A stretch of DNA of 51,135 bases, from positions 1-51,135 of the forward strand of contig CALMRE010000154.1 in assembly GCA_937871295.1 (NCBI GenBank), given 5' to 3'. Below the pieces are notes generated by a model. The model made no database searches. It was not told the DNA's origin and was given only the letters and a program-made list of their open reading frames with translations. This DNA is from an uncultured bacterium (GTDB taxonomy: Bacteria > UBP6 > UBA1177 > JAKLFG01). A program made the translations under genes and the position numbers. Positions 39,140 to 48,939 of this stretch are shown here, piece by piece (position 1 is the stretch's first letter; each line of letters starts with the position of its first letter).

Positions 39140-39200
39140 TATGCTTAATTAGCATAACAATTCATGCTAACTATATAACAATTATCTATATTATTGTCAA
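39140..39200 (-). promoter_or_regulatory. AT-rich promoter plus operator-like repeats upstream of the LysM gene
   Basis: Minus strand TTGACA-N17-TATATA (39172-39200); downstream TTAGCAT/ATGCTAA half-sites at 39149-39155 and 39164-39170, and palindrome TATGCT-N5-AGCATA at 39140-39156. Confidence 0.6.
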
Positions 39201-39790
39201 TTTTTCTCAACATTTTTCCTTTGCCGACTTTTCAGGAGCGTCACCGTCTGCCGCTTCACCGCGCCGCTGCGGGCATCCTCCAGATAGGTCTCTATCTTTA
39301 CGATGCCGACCCGGGGGACGAAATAATGCACCGATTTCAATAAGATATCAGCGGTCGCCGCGACGCTCGTCTCGACCGCGATCGCCCCCTCGAAACGGCC
39401 CGCAGGGGTATCGACCGGCGTATCGACCGATACAATAGTGCGTGTCTCCCGCTGGGTGGGGGTCAGGAAGGCGACCCACGACCGTTTCTCCTGTAGCGGA
39501 AAAGTGAGCAGGTAGCGGTCCTTGTCGCGGATGCCGCGATGATCGGCCGTGAGCATGGTGCCGCGGTTATCGACGAACCATTCTCCCTCCTGCCGGACGA
39601 TCTCGACGGTCATCTCCCCCGCCTGACCGAGGTAGTCGACCGTATAGACCCACTGTTCCCCCACCGCGAGAGGCAGGTAGACAAGGGCGGAGTCGCGGTA
39701 ATCCTGCGCCGGCTTTTTCTCCGGACCGCCCGACGAGGCGCAGGCGGCGATAAAAAGCAGACAGCTGCCGAGCACGATGTTTCTGATCAT
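39197..39790 (-). CDS. Hypothetical lipoprotein
   Basis: MIRNIVLGSCLLFIAACASSGG lipobox; start reset from 40048, where the extension overlaps lipB. Confidence 0.75.
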   Translation of the reverse strand: MIRNIVLGSCLLFIAACASSGGPEKKPAQDYRDSALVYLPLAVGEQWVYTVDYLGQAGEMTVEIVRQEGEWFVDNRGTMLTADHRGIRDKDRYLLTFPLQEKRSWVAFLTPTQRETRTIVSVDTPVDTPAGRFEGAIAVETSVAATADILLKSVHYFVPRVGIVKIETYLEDARSGAVKRQTVTLLKSRQRKNVEKN

Positions 39791-40452
39791 GGTATCGGGT
39801 ACTCCTTCAGGTTGTCGGTGCCGAATCGTTCCGCGAGAAAGGAAAGCAGTTCGCGCGCCAGTTCGGCGGGGCGCGGCGCCGCGCCGCGTTCGCGCTGTAT
39901 GGAGGTCACTCCCCCGTCGGTGATGCCGCAGGGGACGATGCCGGTGAAGTGGGTCAGGTCGGGGGCACAGTTGAGCGCGAAACCGTGGGCCGAGACCCCC
40001 CGTTTCACATGGAGACCGACCGCGGCGATCTTGTTGCGGCCGACCCACACACCCGTTCTTTTCTCATCCCAGCGCGCCGCGATACCGTAGCGCGTTTCGA
40101 GCACCCGGGCCATACCGGCGCCCCACCATACGACGAATTCCTTCACCGATCCGAACCGGCAGCGGTGCAGGTCGAGAACGGGATAGATGACCAGTTGCCC
40201 GGGCCCGTGGTAGGTCACATCGCCGCCGCGCCGGGTCCGGTGAAGGGCGATGCCGCGACGCTCCCGTTCGGCGGCGGGCATCAGGATGTGCCGCTCGACG
40301 CCGCGTATCCCGAGCGTGTAGACCGGCGTATGTTCGAGGAACAGCACGATACCTTCGCCCAGTTCCCCGGCGAGCACCCGGTCGCGGAGCGCCTCCTGAC
40401 GTTCCAGCATCGCCCCGTATTCCTGCGGCCGGTCGAAGATATGCCAGTACAT
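39787..40452 (-). CDS. lipB: Lipoyl(octanoyl) transferase LipB
   Basis: RRGGDVTYHGPGQLVIYPVLDL; KIAAVGLHVKRGVSAHGFALNCAPDLTHFTGIVPCGI. Confidence 0.97.
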   Translation of the reverse strand: MYWHIFDRPQEYGAMLERQEALRDRVLAGELGEGIVLFLEHTPVYTLGIRGVERHILMPAAERERRGIALHRTRRGGDVTYHGPGQLVIYPVLDLHRCRFGSVKEFVVWWGAGMARVLETRYGIAARWDEKRTGVWVGRNKIAAVGLHVKRGVSAHGFALNCAPDLTHFTGIVPCGITDGGVTSIQRERGAAPRPAELARELLSFLAERFGTDNLKEYPIP

Positions 40453-40453
40453 G

Positions 40454-41200
40454 CTAATGCCCCTCGAGCAGGCGGTCGGCGAAACTGCGCGGCAGTTTCA
40501 GTTTCCGTATCTGGTTCACCGTCTTTTCCACATCATATTCGACGCGGTGGAACTGGACCGCCATCTTCTCGGTGTCGAAGGTGACGAAGCCGGCCCGTTT
40601 GTCGCCGTCGCGGGGCTGACCGACCGAACCGACGGCGCAGACCGAGGGGTAGGGAAAGTCGATATCTATACGGCCCGAGGTGAGGTCCAGTTCGATCGAA
40701 CGACCGTTGCCGGTCAGGACGAAATAACTGAAAAAGTGGGAATGGGCGACGAACGTGACGCGCCGTAGAAAGGGCTCCACCTCGTACAGCCGCTCGACCG
40801 TCTCTTTGCTGTAGAGGTAGTCGAACCGTTCCGGCATCCGCGGCGAGCCGTGCGAACAAAGGATCAGCCCGGTGTCGTCGTTGAAGATGTATTTCAGGTC
40901 GGCGAGGAATTTTTTCTGCTCGTCGTTCAACTGATCGCGCGACCATTCGATGACATACCGGATGGCGTCGTAGTAACTCGACACGTCCACCTTGCGCACC
41001 GCGCCGGCGTCATGGTTGCCCAGCACCCCGCCGTGGACGTTGCGGCGCAGTATCTCGACCGATTCGGCCGGCCACGGCCCGTACCCGACCGCATCGCCGA
41101 GGAAATAAAGCCGGTCGGGCTTGAGCCCGGCGATCTTCCGGATGACCGCCTCGAGCGCCGGCAGGTTGCCGTGTATGTCCGACAGAAGGGCGATCAGCAT
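40454..41200 (-). CDS. Metallophosphoesterase
   Basis: LIALLSDIHGNLPALEAV; YFLGDAVGYGPWP; GNHDAGAV; HGSP; GSVGQPRDGD. Confidence 0.92.
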   Translation of the reverse strand: MLIALLSDIHGNLPALEAVIRKIAGLKPDRLYFLGDAVGYGPWPAESVEILRRNVHGGVLGNHDAGAVRKVDVSSYYDAIRYVIEWSRDQLNDEQKKFLADLKYIFNDDTGLILCSHGSPRMPERFDYLYSKETVERLYEVEPFLRRVTFVAHSHFFSYFVLTGNGRSIELDLTSGRIDIDFPYPSVCAVGSVGQPRDGDKRAGFVTFDTEKMAVQFHRVEYDVEKTVNQIRKLKLPRSFADRLLEGH

Positions 41201-41205
41201 TTTTG

Positions 41206-42531
41206 TTACAACAGCTCCGCCGCCGCGTTGGCAAGCGCCGAGCGCTCGCCTTTTTCAAGGATGATATGTCCCGCGAGATCGAATTCCTTGAACTTGTCGA
41301 CGATGTAGGAAAGTCCGTTGTTCGATTCGTTCATGTAAGGATTGTCTATCTGGAACGGGTCGCCGGTCAGCACTATCTTGGTGTTCTCGCCGACGCGCGA
41401 CACGATGGTCTTCACCTCGTGCGGCGTCAGGTTCTGCGCCTCGTCGACGATGATGAACTGTTCGGGGATACTGCGGCCGCGGATATAGGTGAGCGCCTCC
41501 ACCTCGATGATGCCCGAATTCAGGAGATCGTTCATCTTGCCGAAGTTGGTCGAATCGTAGCCGGCCAGCAGGTACTCGAGATTGTCGAAGACCGGCTGCA
41601 TCCACGGCTTGAGTTTCTCGTTGACCGTGCCGGGGAGATAGCCGATATCGCGCCCCATCGGGTAGATCGGCCGCGCGACGAGCATCCGGGTGTAGACCCC
41701 CTCCTCGAGGCACTTGACCAGTCCCGCCGCGATGGCAAGGAGCGTCTTGCCGGTGCCGGCCATACCCATGAGCGACACCAGTTTCACCCGGTCGTCGAGC
41801 AGGAGGTCGAGCGCCATTTTCTGTCCCACGTTGCGCGCCGATATGCCCCAGACCGACTTGTACTGCTTGAGCGGCACCGCCGCTTTGTCGAAGGGATCGA
41901 TCCGGACGATCGACTGATGCTGTTCGTTGGCGGCGTCCTTGAGCAGGAAGAACTGGTTGGCAAAGCCCTTCTGGAACGGCGCGGCAAGCGCGTCGTCAAG
42001 CGGCAGTTTCTTCATCTGGTGGATACGGTCGATAACCTCGCCGGCGATCTCGAGCGGCTCGAACCCCTTGTGAAGACTCGTGAAATTTATCGTCTCGTTC
42101 TTGTAGGTCTCGGCCTGTATCCCCAGCGCATCGGCCTTGATGCGCATGTTGATGTCCTTGCTGACCAGCACCACCGGCACATTCGGGTTCTCCTTGGTGA
42201 CGCGGTAGGCGCTCGAGAGGATGATGTTGTCGGCGTGCGAACCGCCCAGATCGAGCGCCGGCAGATCGACCTTCGACGCGAGGTCTATCCGTATCGAGCC
42301 ACCCTCCTTGAGTTGGACCCCCTTCAGCAGACTGCCGCGCTTGCGGATACTGTCGATGTAGCGGGCGAAGGCGCGGGCCGCGAGGCCGATCTGGTTCATG
42401 TCCTTCTTGAACTTGTCGAGTTCCTCGACCACCACCAGCGGAATGACGATGTCGTTCTCCTCGAAGTTGAAGATCGCCTTGGGATCGGAGAGGATGACAT
42501 TCGTATCAACGACGAAGATCTTCTTGGACAT
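41206..42531 (-). CDS. PIN-PhoH family ATPase/ribonuclease (YlaK-like)
   Basis: KIFVVDTNVILSDPKAIF...VVVEELDKFKK (PIN); LMGMAGTGKTLLAIAAGL; FIIVDEAQNLTPHEVKTIVSRVGENTKIVLTGDPFQID. Confidence 0.94.
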   Translation of the reverse strand: MSKKIFVVDTNVILSDPKAIFNFEENDIVIPLVVVEELDKFKKDMNQIGLAARAFARYIDSIRKRGSLLKGVQLKEGGSIRIDLASKVDLPALDLGGSHADNIILSSAYRVTKENPNVPVVLVSKDINMRIKADALGIQAETYKNETINFTSLHKGFEPLEIAGEVIDRIHQMKKLPLDDALAAPFQKGFANQFFLLKDAANEQHQSIVRIDPFDKAAVPLKQYKSVWGISARNVGQKMALDLLLDDRVKLVSLMGMAGTGKTLLAIAAGLVKCLEEGVYTRMLVARPIYPMGRDIGYLPGTVNEKLKPWMQPVFDNLEYLLAGYDSTNFGKMNDLLNSGIIEVEALTYIRGRSIPEQFIIVDEAQNLTPHEVKTIVSRVGENTKIVLTGDPFQIDNPYMNESNNGLSYIVDKFKEFDLAGHIILEKGERSALANAAAELL

Positions 42532-42547
42532 GGGCGCCTCCCGTCGG

Positions 42548-44110
42548 TTACTGAAGTTGCTTGAGATCCACATTGACCGTCATGTCCCGGTCGAGCGCTA
42601 TGGCCATGGGGCGGATATTGAAATCGTCTTTCTGGAAACCGAGCACCATCACCGCGCCGTCGTTCTTGGGCAGGCGCGTCTTGCACGGCGTCACGCAGAG
42701 CACCTTGCCGGTCTCGTTGTTGAGGACCGTCACGCCCTCGACATTCGCGTTGACCGTCAGCAGGATGGTCTTTCTCGCGGTACCGGTCACCTTCTTGCCG
42801 CTGTAGGTCTTGGGCTCATGCTGCTTCTGGACCGGCGGCTTACGGTCGGGTTCCTTCTGTTTTATTTCCGGTACGCTCTTTTTCGGATCCTCCCCCTGCG
42901 ACCGCTCGGCGACGAGGATGTCGCTCTTTTTCGTGACGGTCCGGTAGATGAGCACCGCCGCCACCAGCAGCAGCGCCAGTATGACGACGATGGTGATGAG
43001 GGTCGATTTCTTCTGGACCGCCGCGACCGTATCGCTCCTTTCGCGGTGACGGCCCGCCATCGTCCCCTGATTGAGCATGAGGAGCATGTCGCGTTCCGAC
43101 GGCCGTTCCTGCGCGGTCGGCGAGGGCTCCTCGCCCTCGGCGCGCGAGATGACGGTCGAATTGAGGAGGAAGGCGAGGTTTATCCTCTTCTCGAGACCGT
43201 ACTGGGTGTAGACCCTCTTGAGGTCGGCGATGAGATCGAGCATCGTGGGGTAGCGGTTCGCCGCGTTCTTTTCGAGACAGCGCATCACGATGGCGTCCAT
43301 TTCGGACGGCACGGTGGGCTCCTTCGACGAGGGGAGATCGGGTATCTCGTACTGGTGCTTGTGGAGCACCTTCATGTAGTTCTGATCGACGAACGGGAGT
43401 TTGCCGGTAAGCATCTCGTACATCATGATGCCCAGCGAATAGATGTCGGTCCGCGTATCGACCTGCTGGCCGCCCGCCTGCTCCGGCGACATATATTCGG
43501 GGGTGCCGAAGATCGCGCCGGTCTTGGTGAGGGTCCGCTCCTTGCGGGCGGTCACGTTGGTCCCGATGATCTTCGAGATGCCGAAGTCCACGATCTTGAC
43601 GAAGGGCGATATCTCATCCTTCGAAGTGATGAGGATGTTCTCCGGCTTCATGTCGCGGTGGACGATGCCTTTGCCGTGGGCGTTGTAGAGCGCCAGCGCC
43701 ACCTGCGCCGATATCGCGATGACATGATGGAGCGGCAGCGGCGCCCGTTTCTTGATGATATCGGCCAGCGACTCCCCCTCGACATACTCCATGACGAAGA
43801 AGGAGTTGCCCTGTTCGGTATAGCCGAAATCGGTGACATCGACGATGTTGGACTGGCCGATGTTGCTGGCCGCGATCGCCTCGCGTTTGAACCGCTCGAG
43901 GGTATCCTTGTTCTTGGAAAGTTCGAAGTGGAGTATCTTGACGGCGACCTTCTTCTTGAGCAGGACATGTTCGGCGAGGTAGACATTACCCATGCCGCCC
44001 GAACCGATGATGCCGGTGATGAGGTATCGCTCGCTGATGGTCTGGCCGATAAAGGGATCTTTTTTCTCTTTGAGTTCTATCTCTTTCGAGCTGAATTCAG
44101 GTATCGTCAT
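42548..44110 (-). CDS. Serine/threonine protein kinase
   Basis: IGSGGMGNVYLAEHVLLKKKVAVKIL; GIVHRDMKPENIL; VDFGISKII; GTPEYMSPEQA; C-terminal TM and PEGA-like segment. Confidence 0.96.
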   Translation of the reverse strand: MTIPEFSSKEIELKEKKDPFIGQTISERYLITGIIGSGGMGNVYLAEHVLLKKKVAVKILHFELSKNKDTLERFKREAIAASNIGQSNIVDVTDFGYTEQGNSFFVMEYVEGESLADIIKKRAPLPLHHVIAISAQVALALYNAHGKGIVHRDMKPENILITSKDEISPFVKIVDFGISKIIGTNVTARKERTLTKTGAIFGTPEYMSPEQAGGQQVDTRTDIYSLGIMMYEMLTGKLPFVDQNYMKVLHKHQYEIPDLPSSKEPTVPSEMDAIVMRCLEKNAANRYPTMLDLIADLKRVYTQYGLEKRINLAFLLNSTVISRAEGEEPSPTAQERPSERDMLLMLNQGTMAGRHRERSDTVAAVQKKSTLITIVVILALLLVAAVLIYRTVTKKSDILVAERSQGEDPKKSVPEIKQKEPDRKPPVQKQHEPKTYSGKKVTGTARKTILLTVNANVEGVTVLNNETGKVLCVTPCKTRLPKNDGAVMVLGFQKDDFNIRPMAIALDRDMTVNVDLKQLQ

Positions 44111-44189
44111 GCGGCGTCCGCACCTTTCCTATGATAAAGCACCGGCAAACGTATCATTTCCAGCCTGCTTTGTCAAAAAATGTGCCGGT

Positions 44190-46262
44190 TTATTCGCCCG
44201 CCGACACCGCCGCGCGGAAGGCGGCGATATCCTCGCGCCGGGCGGCGACGATAAGGGTGTCGCCTTCGCCGAGTTGTCGTTCCGGTTCGATGATGCCGCG
44301 TTCGTTCCCTTTTTCCCGGACCGCGAGCACCTGCACGCCGAAACGCTGGCGCAGTTTCAGTTCAATGAGGTTGCGCCCTACGAGCGTCCCGTGAGCCGGG
44401 ATCGTTTCGATGACGAACTCCCCCGTCAGACGTATCTGCTGCTGCCCCTGCTCTTCGTGCTGGCCGACCATCTTCACCAGATGAGACTTGGAGAGGATCT
44501 CCCGCTCGTAGAAGGCGATTATGTCGTGTTCGTGGATACAGCCGAGCAGTGTTCCGTCATCGCCGATCACCGGTATCTCGATGACATCGTACTCGGCGGT
44601 CTTGCGCATCGCCTGCGCGATGCTGTCGCCGGGACGCACCGTCGGGAAGGAGGTGTTGACCAGATCGTTGGCGACCACCACCGGACTGATGAGCCCGTAC
44701 TCCACTTCGCGGGCGCTGGTAAGTACCGCGTTGATGGTGCCGAGATACTTCCCGCGCTCGTCGACCACATAGGCTTCGAACCGCTCCTTCTCGCGCATCC
44801 GGTCGACCACCGCGCTGAGCGGCTCATGCGGCGCCGCGGTCACGCAATCCTTTTTATAGCAGACCTCCACCTTGGTCTCGTGCATCAGCGAGGTCTCCTC
44901 GGCGGCGTGCGGCAGGATACCCTCCTGCATGAGTTGGTAGTTGTATATCGAAGCGGAGGAAAGTGTCCGGGACATGAAGACGCTGACGACCGTCGCCAGC
45001 ATCAGCGCCGGCAGTATCGTGTAGTCGCGGGTCAGTTCGAAGACCAGCAGGAAACTCGTTATCGGCTCCTGTGTGGCCGCGCCCAGAAGCGCGCCGGTAC
45101 CGACCACGGCGAAAGAATAGGCGCTGCCGACCGGCAGGTCGGAAAGGAGGAGCGGCATGAGCTTGCCGAACCCGAGTCCGAAGACGAAACCGACGAACAG
45201 GATGGGAAAAAAGATGCCGCCCGAGGCGCCGCTCGAAAAGGCAAGCGGCAGGAAGACCAGTTTGAGCAGCGCGATGCCCATCAGCAGCCACGGACCCCAC
45301 GCGAAGGCGTCGACCATGACATCCCTGCCGAGCCCGAAGATCGAAGGAACGAAGGGGACCACCAGCGCGAAAGGCAGCAGTATGAGCGGCGCATGAAGAT
45401 ATTCGGGGATACGCTTCTTGAGCGGTTCGAAGCGGGCGGTCAGCGCCGCGGTCGCCTTGATCAGCGCCACCCCCAGAAGCGCGCAGATGATGCCGAGCGC
45501 CAGATAGAGCGATATCTCGGTCACGGAGTGGATGGCGGTCGAAGAGACGGTGTCGGCGCCGTAGGTCTGCGCTATCCGGCTGAACGGGAGCGCTTCGTGG
45601 CCCGGCAGAAAATAGGCGCCGAAGAAACTCGCCGTGGCGGCGGCCACCACTACCGGGGTGAGCGTCCCGATGGCGTAATTGCCCATGACCGTCTCGACGG
45701 CGAAGATCGTCCCGGCGATGGGGGCGTTGAAAGCGACGGCGAGTCCGGCCGCCGATCCGCAGCCGAGCAGAAGTTTCATGCGCGAATAACCGACCTTGAG
45801 CGCCTGCCCCACCGACGAACCGATGGAGGAACTGATCACGATGACCGGTCCTTCGAGCCCGAGCGGCGCGCCGCAGGCGATCGACAGGGCCGCCGTCACC
45901 AGTTTGAACGGCGCGAGCGCATGCGGCAGGATGCCGTTCTTCAGCCGTATCGTCTTGAGCAGGAGCCCGACGCCCGTCCCGGCGCTCTCCTTCGAGAAAT
46001 AACGTATCAGGAACCCGCCCGCCGCAACACCGGCCAGCGGCAGAAGTATCCGTAACGGCAGCGGCAGGGCGCGGAAACCTTCGACCACGCCGTCGGTGCC
46101 GGTCCCGAGCAGTAAACGGCTGATCAGTTCGATCAGGCCGCTGAAAAGCAGATAGGCGACACCGGACAGCATCCCGATGCCGACCGCCGCCACCAGAAGC
46201 ACCGTACTCTCGCGGCGGCTGAACCCGATGAGGAACGCGCCGATGCGGCCGACACTGTTCAT
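44190..46262 (-). CDS. ClC-family chloride channel/transporter with CBS pair and TrkA-C-like domain
   Basis: GAPLGLEGPVIVISSSIGS; GCGSAAGLAVAFNAPIAGTIFAVE; SSGASGGIFFPIL; C-terminal CBS and RCK_C-like regions. Confidence 0.94.
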   Translation of the reverse strand: MNSVGRIGAFLIGFSRRESTVLLVAAVGIGMLSGVAYLLFSGLIELISRLLLGTGTDGVVEGFRALPLPLRILLPLAGVAAGGFLIRYFSKESAGTGVGLLLKTIRLKNGILPHALAPFKLVTAALSIACGAPLGLEGPVIVISSSIGSSVGQALKVGYSRMKLLLGCGSAAGLAVAFNAPIAGTIFAVETVMGNYAIGTLTPVVVAAATASFFGAYFLPGHEALPFSRIAQTYGADTVSSTAIHSVTEISLYLALGIICALLGVALIKATAALTARFEPLKKRIPEYLHAPLILLPFALVVPFVPSIFGLGRDVMVDAFAWGPWLLMGIALLKLVFLPLAFSSGASGGIFFPILFVGFVFGLGFGKLMPLLLSDLPVGSAYSFAVVGTGALLGAATQEPITSFLLVFELTRDYTILPALMLATVVSVFMSRTLSSASIYNYQLMQEGILPHAAEETSLMHETKVEVCYKKDCVTAAPHEPLSAVVDRMREKERFEAYVVDERGKYLGTINAVLTSAREVEYGLISPVVVANDLVNTSFPTVRPGDSIAQAMRKTAEYDVIEIPVIGDDGTLLGCIHEHDIIAFYEREILSKSHLVKMVGQHEEQGQQQIRLTGEFVIETIPAHGTLVGRNLIELKLRQRFGVQVLAVREKGNERGIIEPERQLGEGDTLIVAARREDIAAFRAAVSAGE

Positions 46263-46786
46263 CCGCGCCACTCTATGAGCGATTGGGCGGGGGGCTCCTT
46301 CAATTCCATGACTATGCGGGGTGCGCAGAGTCGCCGCCATTCCGCGGCATGAGGACCCGACACGACGATCGACACGAAACGGCTCTCGCGGACGAAACGG
46401 CGGAAGCCCTTCAGCGTCTCGGCCGTCGGCCGCTCATCGGCGGGGAAAAGCAGGATCGTTTCCCCGCCGCTCCGGAAGGGGATATCGGGAAGGACCGACA
46501 GATAGTAATACCGGCCGTCGATGAGCGGGTTGACCGTCAGCGGCCCCAGCCATGCCGGTTCTATCGCGAAGGGCCCCGCCGATACGGGGCCGCCGAGCGG
46601 CAGATATGTCACGATCCCGAGCTCTTTGGCGATAGCGGCGGTGGTGATGGTGATGCCTCTGCGCGCACGGGGCGACAACGCCGAAGCGTTGGTCAGCACC
46701 GCCGCCGCGCGGGAACGGGGCGGCACGCGGTCTATCAGCAGCGTACGGCCGTCTTTTATCAAGTGCTGAACCGTGATGATGCGCAT
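46259..46786 (-). CDS. Hypothetical protein
   Basis: 175 aa, 4-bp overlap with the ClC start; core-like codon usage. Confidence 0.6.
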   Translation of the reverse strand: MRIITVQHLIKDGRTLLIDRVPPRSRAAAVLTNASALSPRARRGITITTAAIAKELGIVTYLPLGGPVSAGPFAIEPAWLGPLTVNPLIDGRYYYLSVLPDIPFRSGGETILLFPADERPTAETLKGFRRFVRESRFVSIVVSGPHAAEWRRLCAPRIVMELKEPPAQSLIEWRG

Positions 46787-46819
46787 GGCGAAAGTATCAG
46801 GACTCCGGCAGAGGGAACG

Positions 46820-47320
46820 TTATTCGGTCTCGGCGTCGGCATTCGACGGAGCGGCGCCCCCCTCTTTCCTCGCGCCCGGACGGCGGCGGGGACGGCGGCG
46901 TCGGCGCGGCGCCTCGGGACGGCGTTCGCCCTGCTCTTCGGCCGGTCCCGGCTTGGAGGAGCGTGATTCGCCCGCAGCGGCCTTCGGAGCGCTTTTCGCC
47001 GGCGGCACCGCGTCGAGTCCTTCGTTCTCGGCCTCGCGTAATATCTCCTCCAACATCGGCATGACCGCCTTTTTCACCTGCTCTTTGACCGCGCTGTACA
47101 TCGTGCGCAGAAAAAGCGGGGAGGAATCCTTTTTCTCAATGAAATCGTCGATGCGCCGCATAAGAGCCAGCAACTCGTCGCGACGCACCCGGGCCCGCTC
47201 GTTGTCATCCACGACACGGTGCAGCCGGCGAGCACCCGACACGATCTCCTCGCGGAGCGCCTGCACTTGATCCTTCGTCAGGACGACCGACAGCAGGTCT
47301 TCCAATCCTTTTTTCTTCAT
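46820..47320 (-). CDS. Hypothetical coiled-coil protein with Arg/Pro-rich basic C-terminus
   Basis: MKKKGLEDLLSVVLTKDQVQALREEI...; tail RRPEAPRRRRRPRRRPGARK; start reset from 47404. Confidence 0.65.
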   Translation of the reverse strand: MKKKGLEDLLSVVLTKDQVQALREEIVSGARRLHRVVDDNERARVRRDELLALMRRIDDFIEKKDSSPLFLRTMYSAVKEQVKKAVMPMLEEILREAENEGLDAVPPAKSAPKAAAGESRSSKPGPAEEQGERRPEAPRRRRRPRRRPGARKEGGAAPSNADAETE

Positions 47321-47324
47321 GGTG

Positions 47325-47924
47325 TTATTCTCCCGCGAATGCGATGTAATTCTGTATCTTGAAATTCTTCGCCACCTTGATGAGCGGATCCATGTCGAGC
47401 ACATTGCCGCCGTCGATGGCCCACTGGTAGGCGATCTCTTTTATCGTCCCGAGCAGCGAATAGGAAAGAAGCCGGACATTGATGTGCGCCGAGATGTCGC
47501 CGTTCTTCTGCAGCATCGTCAGCGCCCCCTCGACATACTCGACCAGCCGCGCGTAGAACAGGATGAGCTGGTGATCGAACTCCGAATCGAGTCCCACCGC
47601 CTCCGAGACGATGATCTTCGTCAGGTCCTTGTTCTGCGTGATATTGTCGACCATCTTGCACATGTTGCGGTTGAACTGGAGTTGGAGCGGCTCGTCCTTC
47701 GAGAACATCGTGATATCCTGTATGATCGAGCCGGTGAAATTCTTGATGAGGGTGTCGAAGATATCGCGCTTATTCTCGAAGTAGAGATAGAGGGTGCCGC
47801 GCGCCACGTCGGATTTCTTGCAGATGTCGCTGATGCTGGTCGCGTGGTAGCCCTTCTTGGCGAACACCTTGGCCGCGCAGGCCAGTATCTGTTCGCGCCG
47901 ATTCTCTTTCTTCGCGGTACGCAT
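47325..47924 (-). CDS. TetR/AcrR family transcriptional regulator
   Basis: RREQILACAAKVFAKKGYHATSISDICKKSDVARGTLYLYFENKRDIFDTLI. Confidence 0.96.
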   Translation of the reverse strand: MRTAKKENRREQILACAAKVFAKKGYHATSISDICKKSDVARGTLYLYFENKRDIFDTLIKNFTGSIIQDITMFSKDEPLQLQFNRNMCKMVDNITQNKDLTKIIVSEAVGLDSEFDHQLILFYARLVEYVEGALTMLQKNGDISAHINVRLLSYSLLGTIKEIAYQWAIDGGNVLDMDPLIKVAKNFKIQNYIAFAGE

Positions 47925-47951
47925 GGACCCTCCTTCTTTCGAGGTTCGCGT

Positions 47952-47981
47952 GTATTATCGGGAAAGAACGCCAAAAGTCAA
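47952..47981 (-). promoter_or_regulatory. Sigma70-type promoter for the tetR gene
   Basis: Minus strand TTGACT-N18-TAATAC. Confidence 0.45.
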
Positions 47982-48036
47982 ACTCGCGGATCAAACTATC
48001 CGGATACCGCCGAAGGCCCTGCGGAAAAACGGTCTC

Positions 48037-48927
48037 CTACCGAAGCGTGGTCATAAAAGCGGCGACCGTGTAGAATCCGGCGAAAAAGTATGCCATGCCG
48101 AACTTGGCGCGTGAAATGAGCAGTTCGGCGAGAAAGGCGGACGGCAGAAAAACCAGCCCGACCAGCACCATATCGACGATAGAAAGTGTGGCGTAGGAGC
48201 AGTAGGCTGTCCCGAAGATGCCAATGAGTATACCGGCCACCGTGAAGATCGCGACTCGCATAGCATTAGAGCGGCGCAAGAAGGCCATTATCTCAGGGAT
48301 GAAGAGTATTGCGCAAAGGATGAGCGACACCAGCAGATAAATGAGGGCAAGCAGTTTCTGGTTGGTGAATGCCGTCGGCAGAAGGACGAACGCCTTCGAG
48401 CGAGGAGCCGCACCGAAGAGGTGCAATCCCAGTGCGATATAGGAGCCGTAGAAACCGATCAGGATCGCCAAGAGGGTCCGGTAGAGACTTCTTGTGAGAG
48501 CAACGGATGCAGTGATGGTTATGATGAGGAGAGGAGCGAGGGTGAAGAACTGGTGGTGGTTGCGCGGGTGGAAGTAGTTGAGCGTGAGGAGGTGAAACCA
48601 GAAATCCTCATCGACCGGCAGGTAGGCAAGATCGAGAGGAGAACCGGTTAGCCACGCATGGAGCACTGGGATGAGAACCAGTGGAGCGCCCCAACCGATG
48701 AGGTGCAGTCGTTCAACCGGAACCTTCAGCACATAGCGGGCGGTTGCCGCGAACCAGAGGAAGACCGAGGTGAACCAGAAGAAGTGATGAATGAAGAGGT
48801 GATAGTCAAGACGATGGGAAAAGACCGCGAGTTCGAGGTAGACGCGGAGAAGAATTGTCGTTGCAATGTTGAAAACAAACAGTGTTTTTATGAAGTTCCC
48901 CTTCGACAGATTGCATCCAACGCCCAT
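48037..48927 (-). CDS. Polytopic membrane protein of unknown function
   Basis: 296 aa, multiple hydrophobic segments, continuous ORF. Confidence 0.7.
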   Translation of the reverse strand: MGVGCNLSKGNFIKTLFVFNIATTILLRVYLELAVFSHRLDYHLFIHHFFWFTSVFLWFAATARYVLKVPVERLHLIGWGAPLVLIPVLHAWLTGSPLDLAYLPVDEDFWFHLLTLNYFHPRNHHQFFTLAPLLIITITASVALTRSLYRTLLAILIGFYGSYIALGLHLFGAAPRSKAFVLLPTAFTNQKLLALIYLLVSLILCAILFIPEIMAFLRRSNAMRVAIFTVAGILIGIFGTAYCSYATLSIVDMVLVGLVFLPSAFLAELLISRAKFGMAYFFAGFYTVAAFMTTLR

Positions 48928-48939
48928 TTCTGCTCTATT

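Noticed and set aside
39149-39170. Possible CIRCE/HrcA element (TTAGCA...TGCTAA)
   Set aside because: Arms and spacing differ from TTAGCACTC-N9-GAGTGCTAA, and the downstream gene is not a chaperone.
39791-40048. N-terminal extension of the 39197-40048 ORF
   Set aside because: It lies inside lipB in another frame, and a good lipoprotein signal peptide begins at 39790.
43992-46055. 687-aa plus-strand ORF antisense to the ClC channel gene
   Set aside because: Shadow ORF; minus strand encodes ClC signature motifs.
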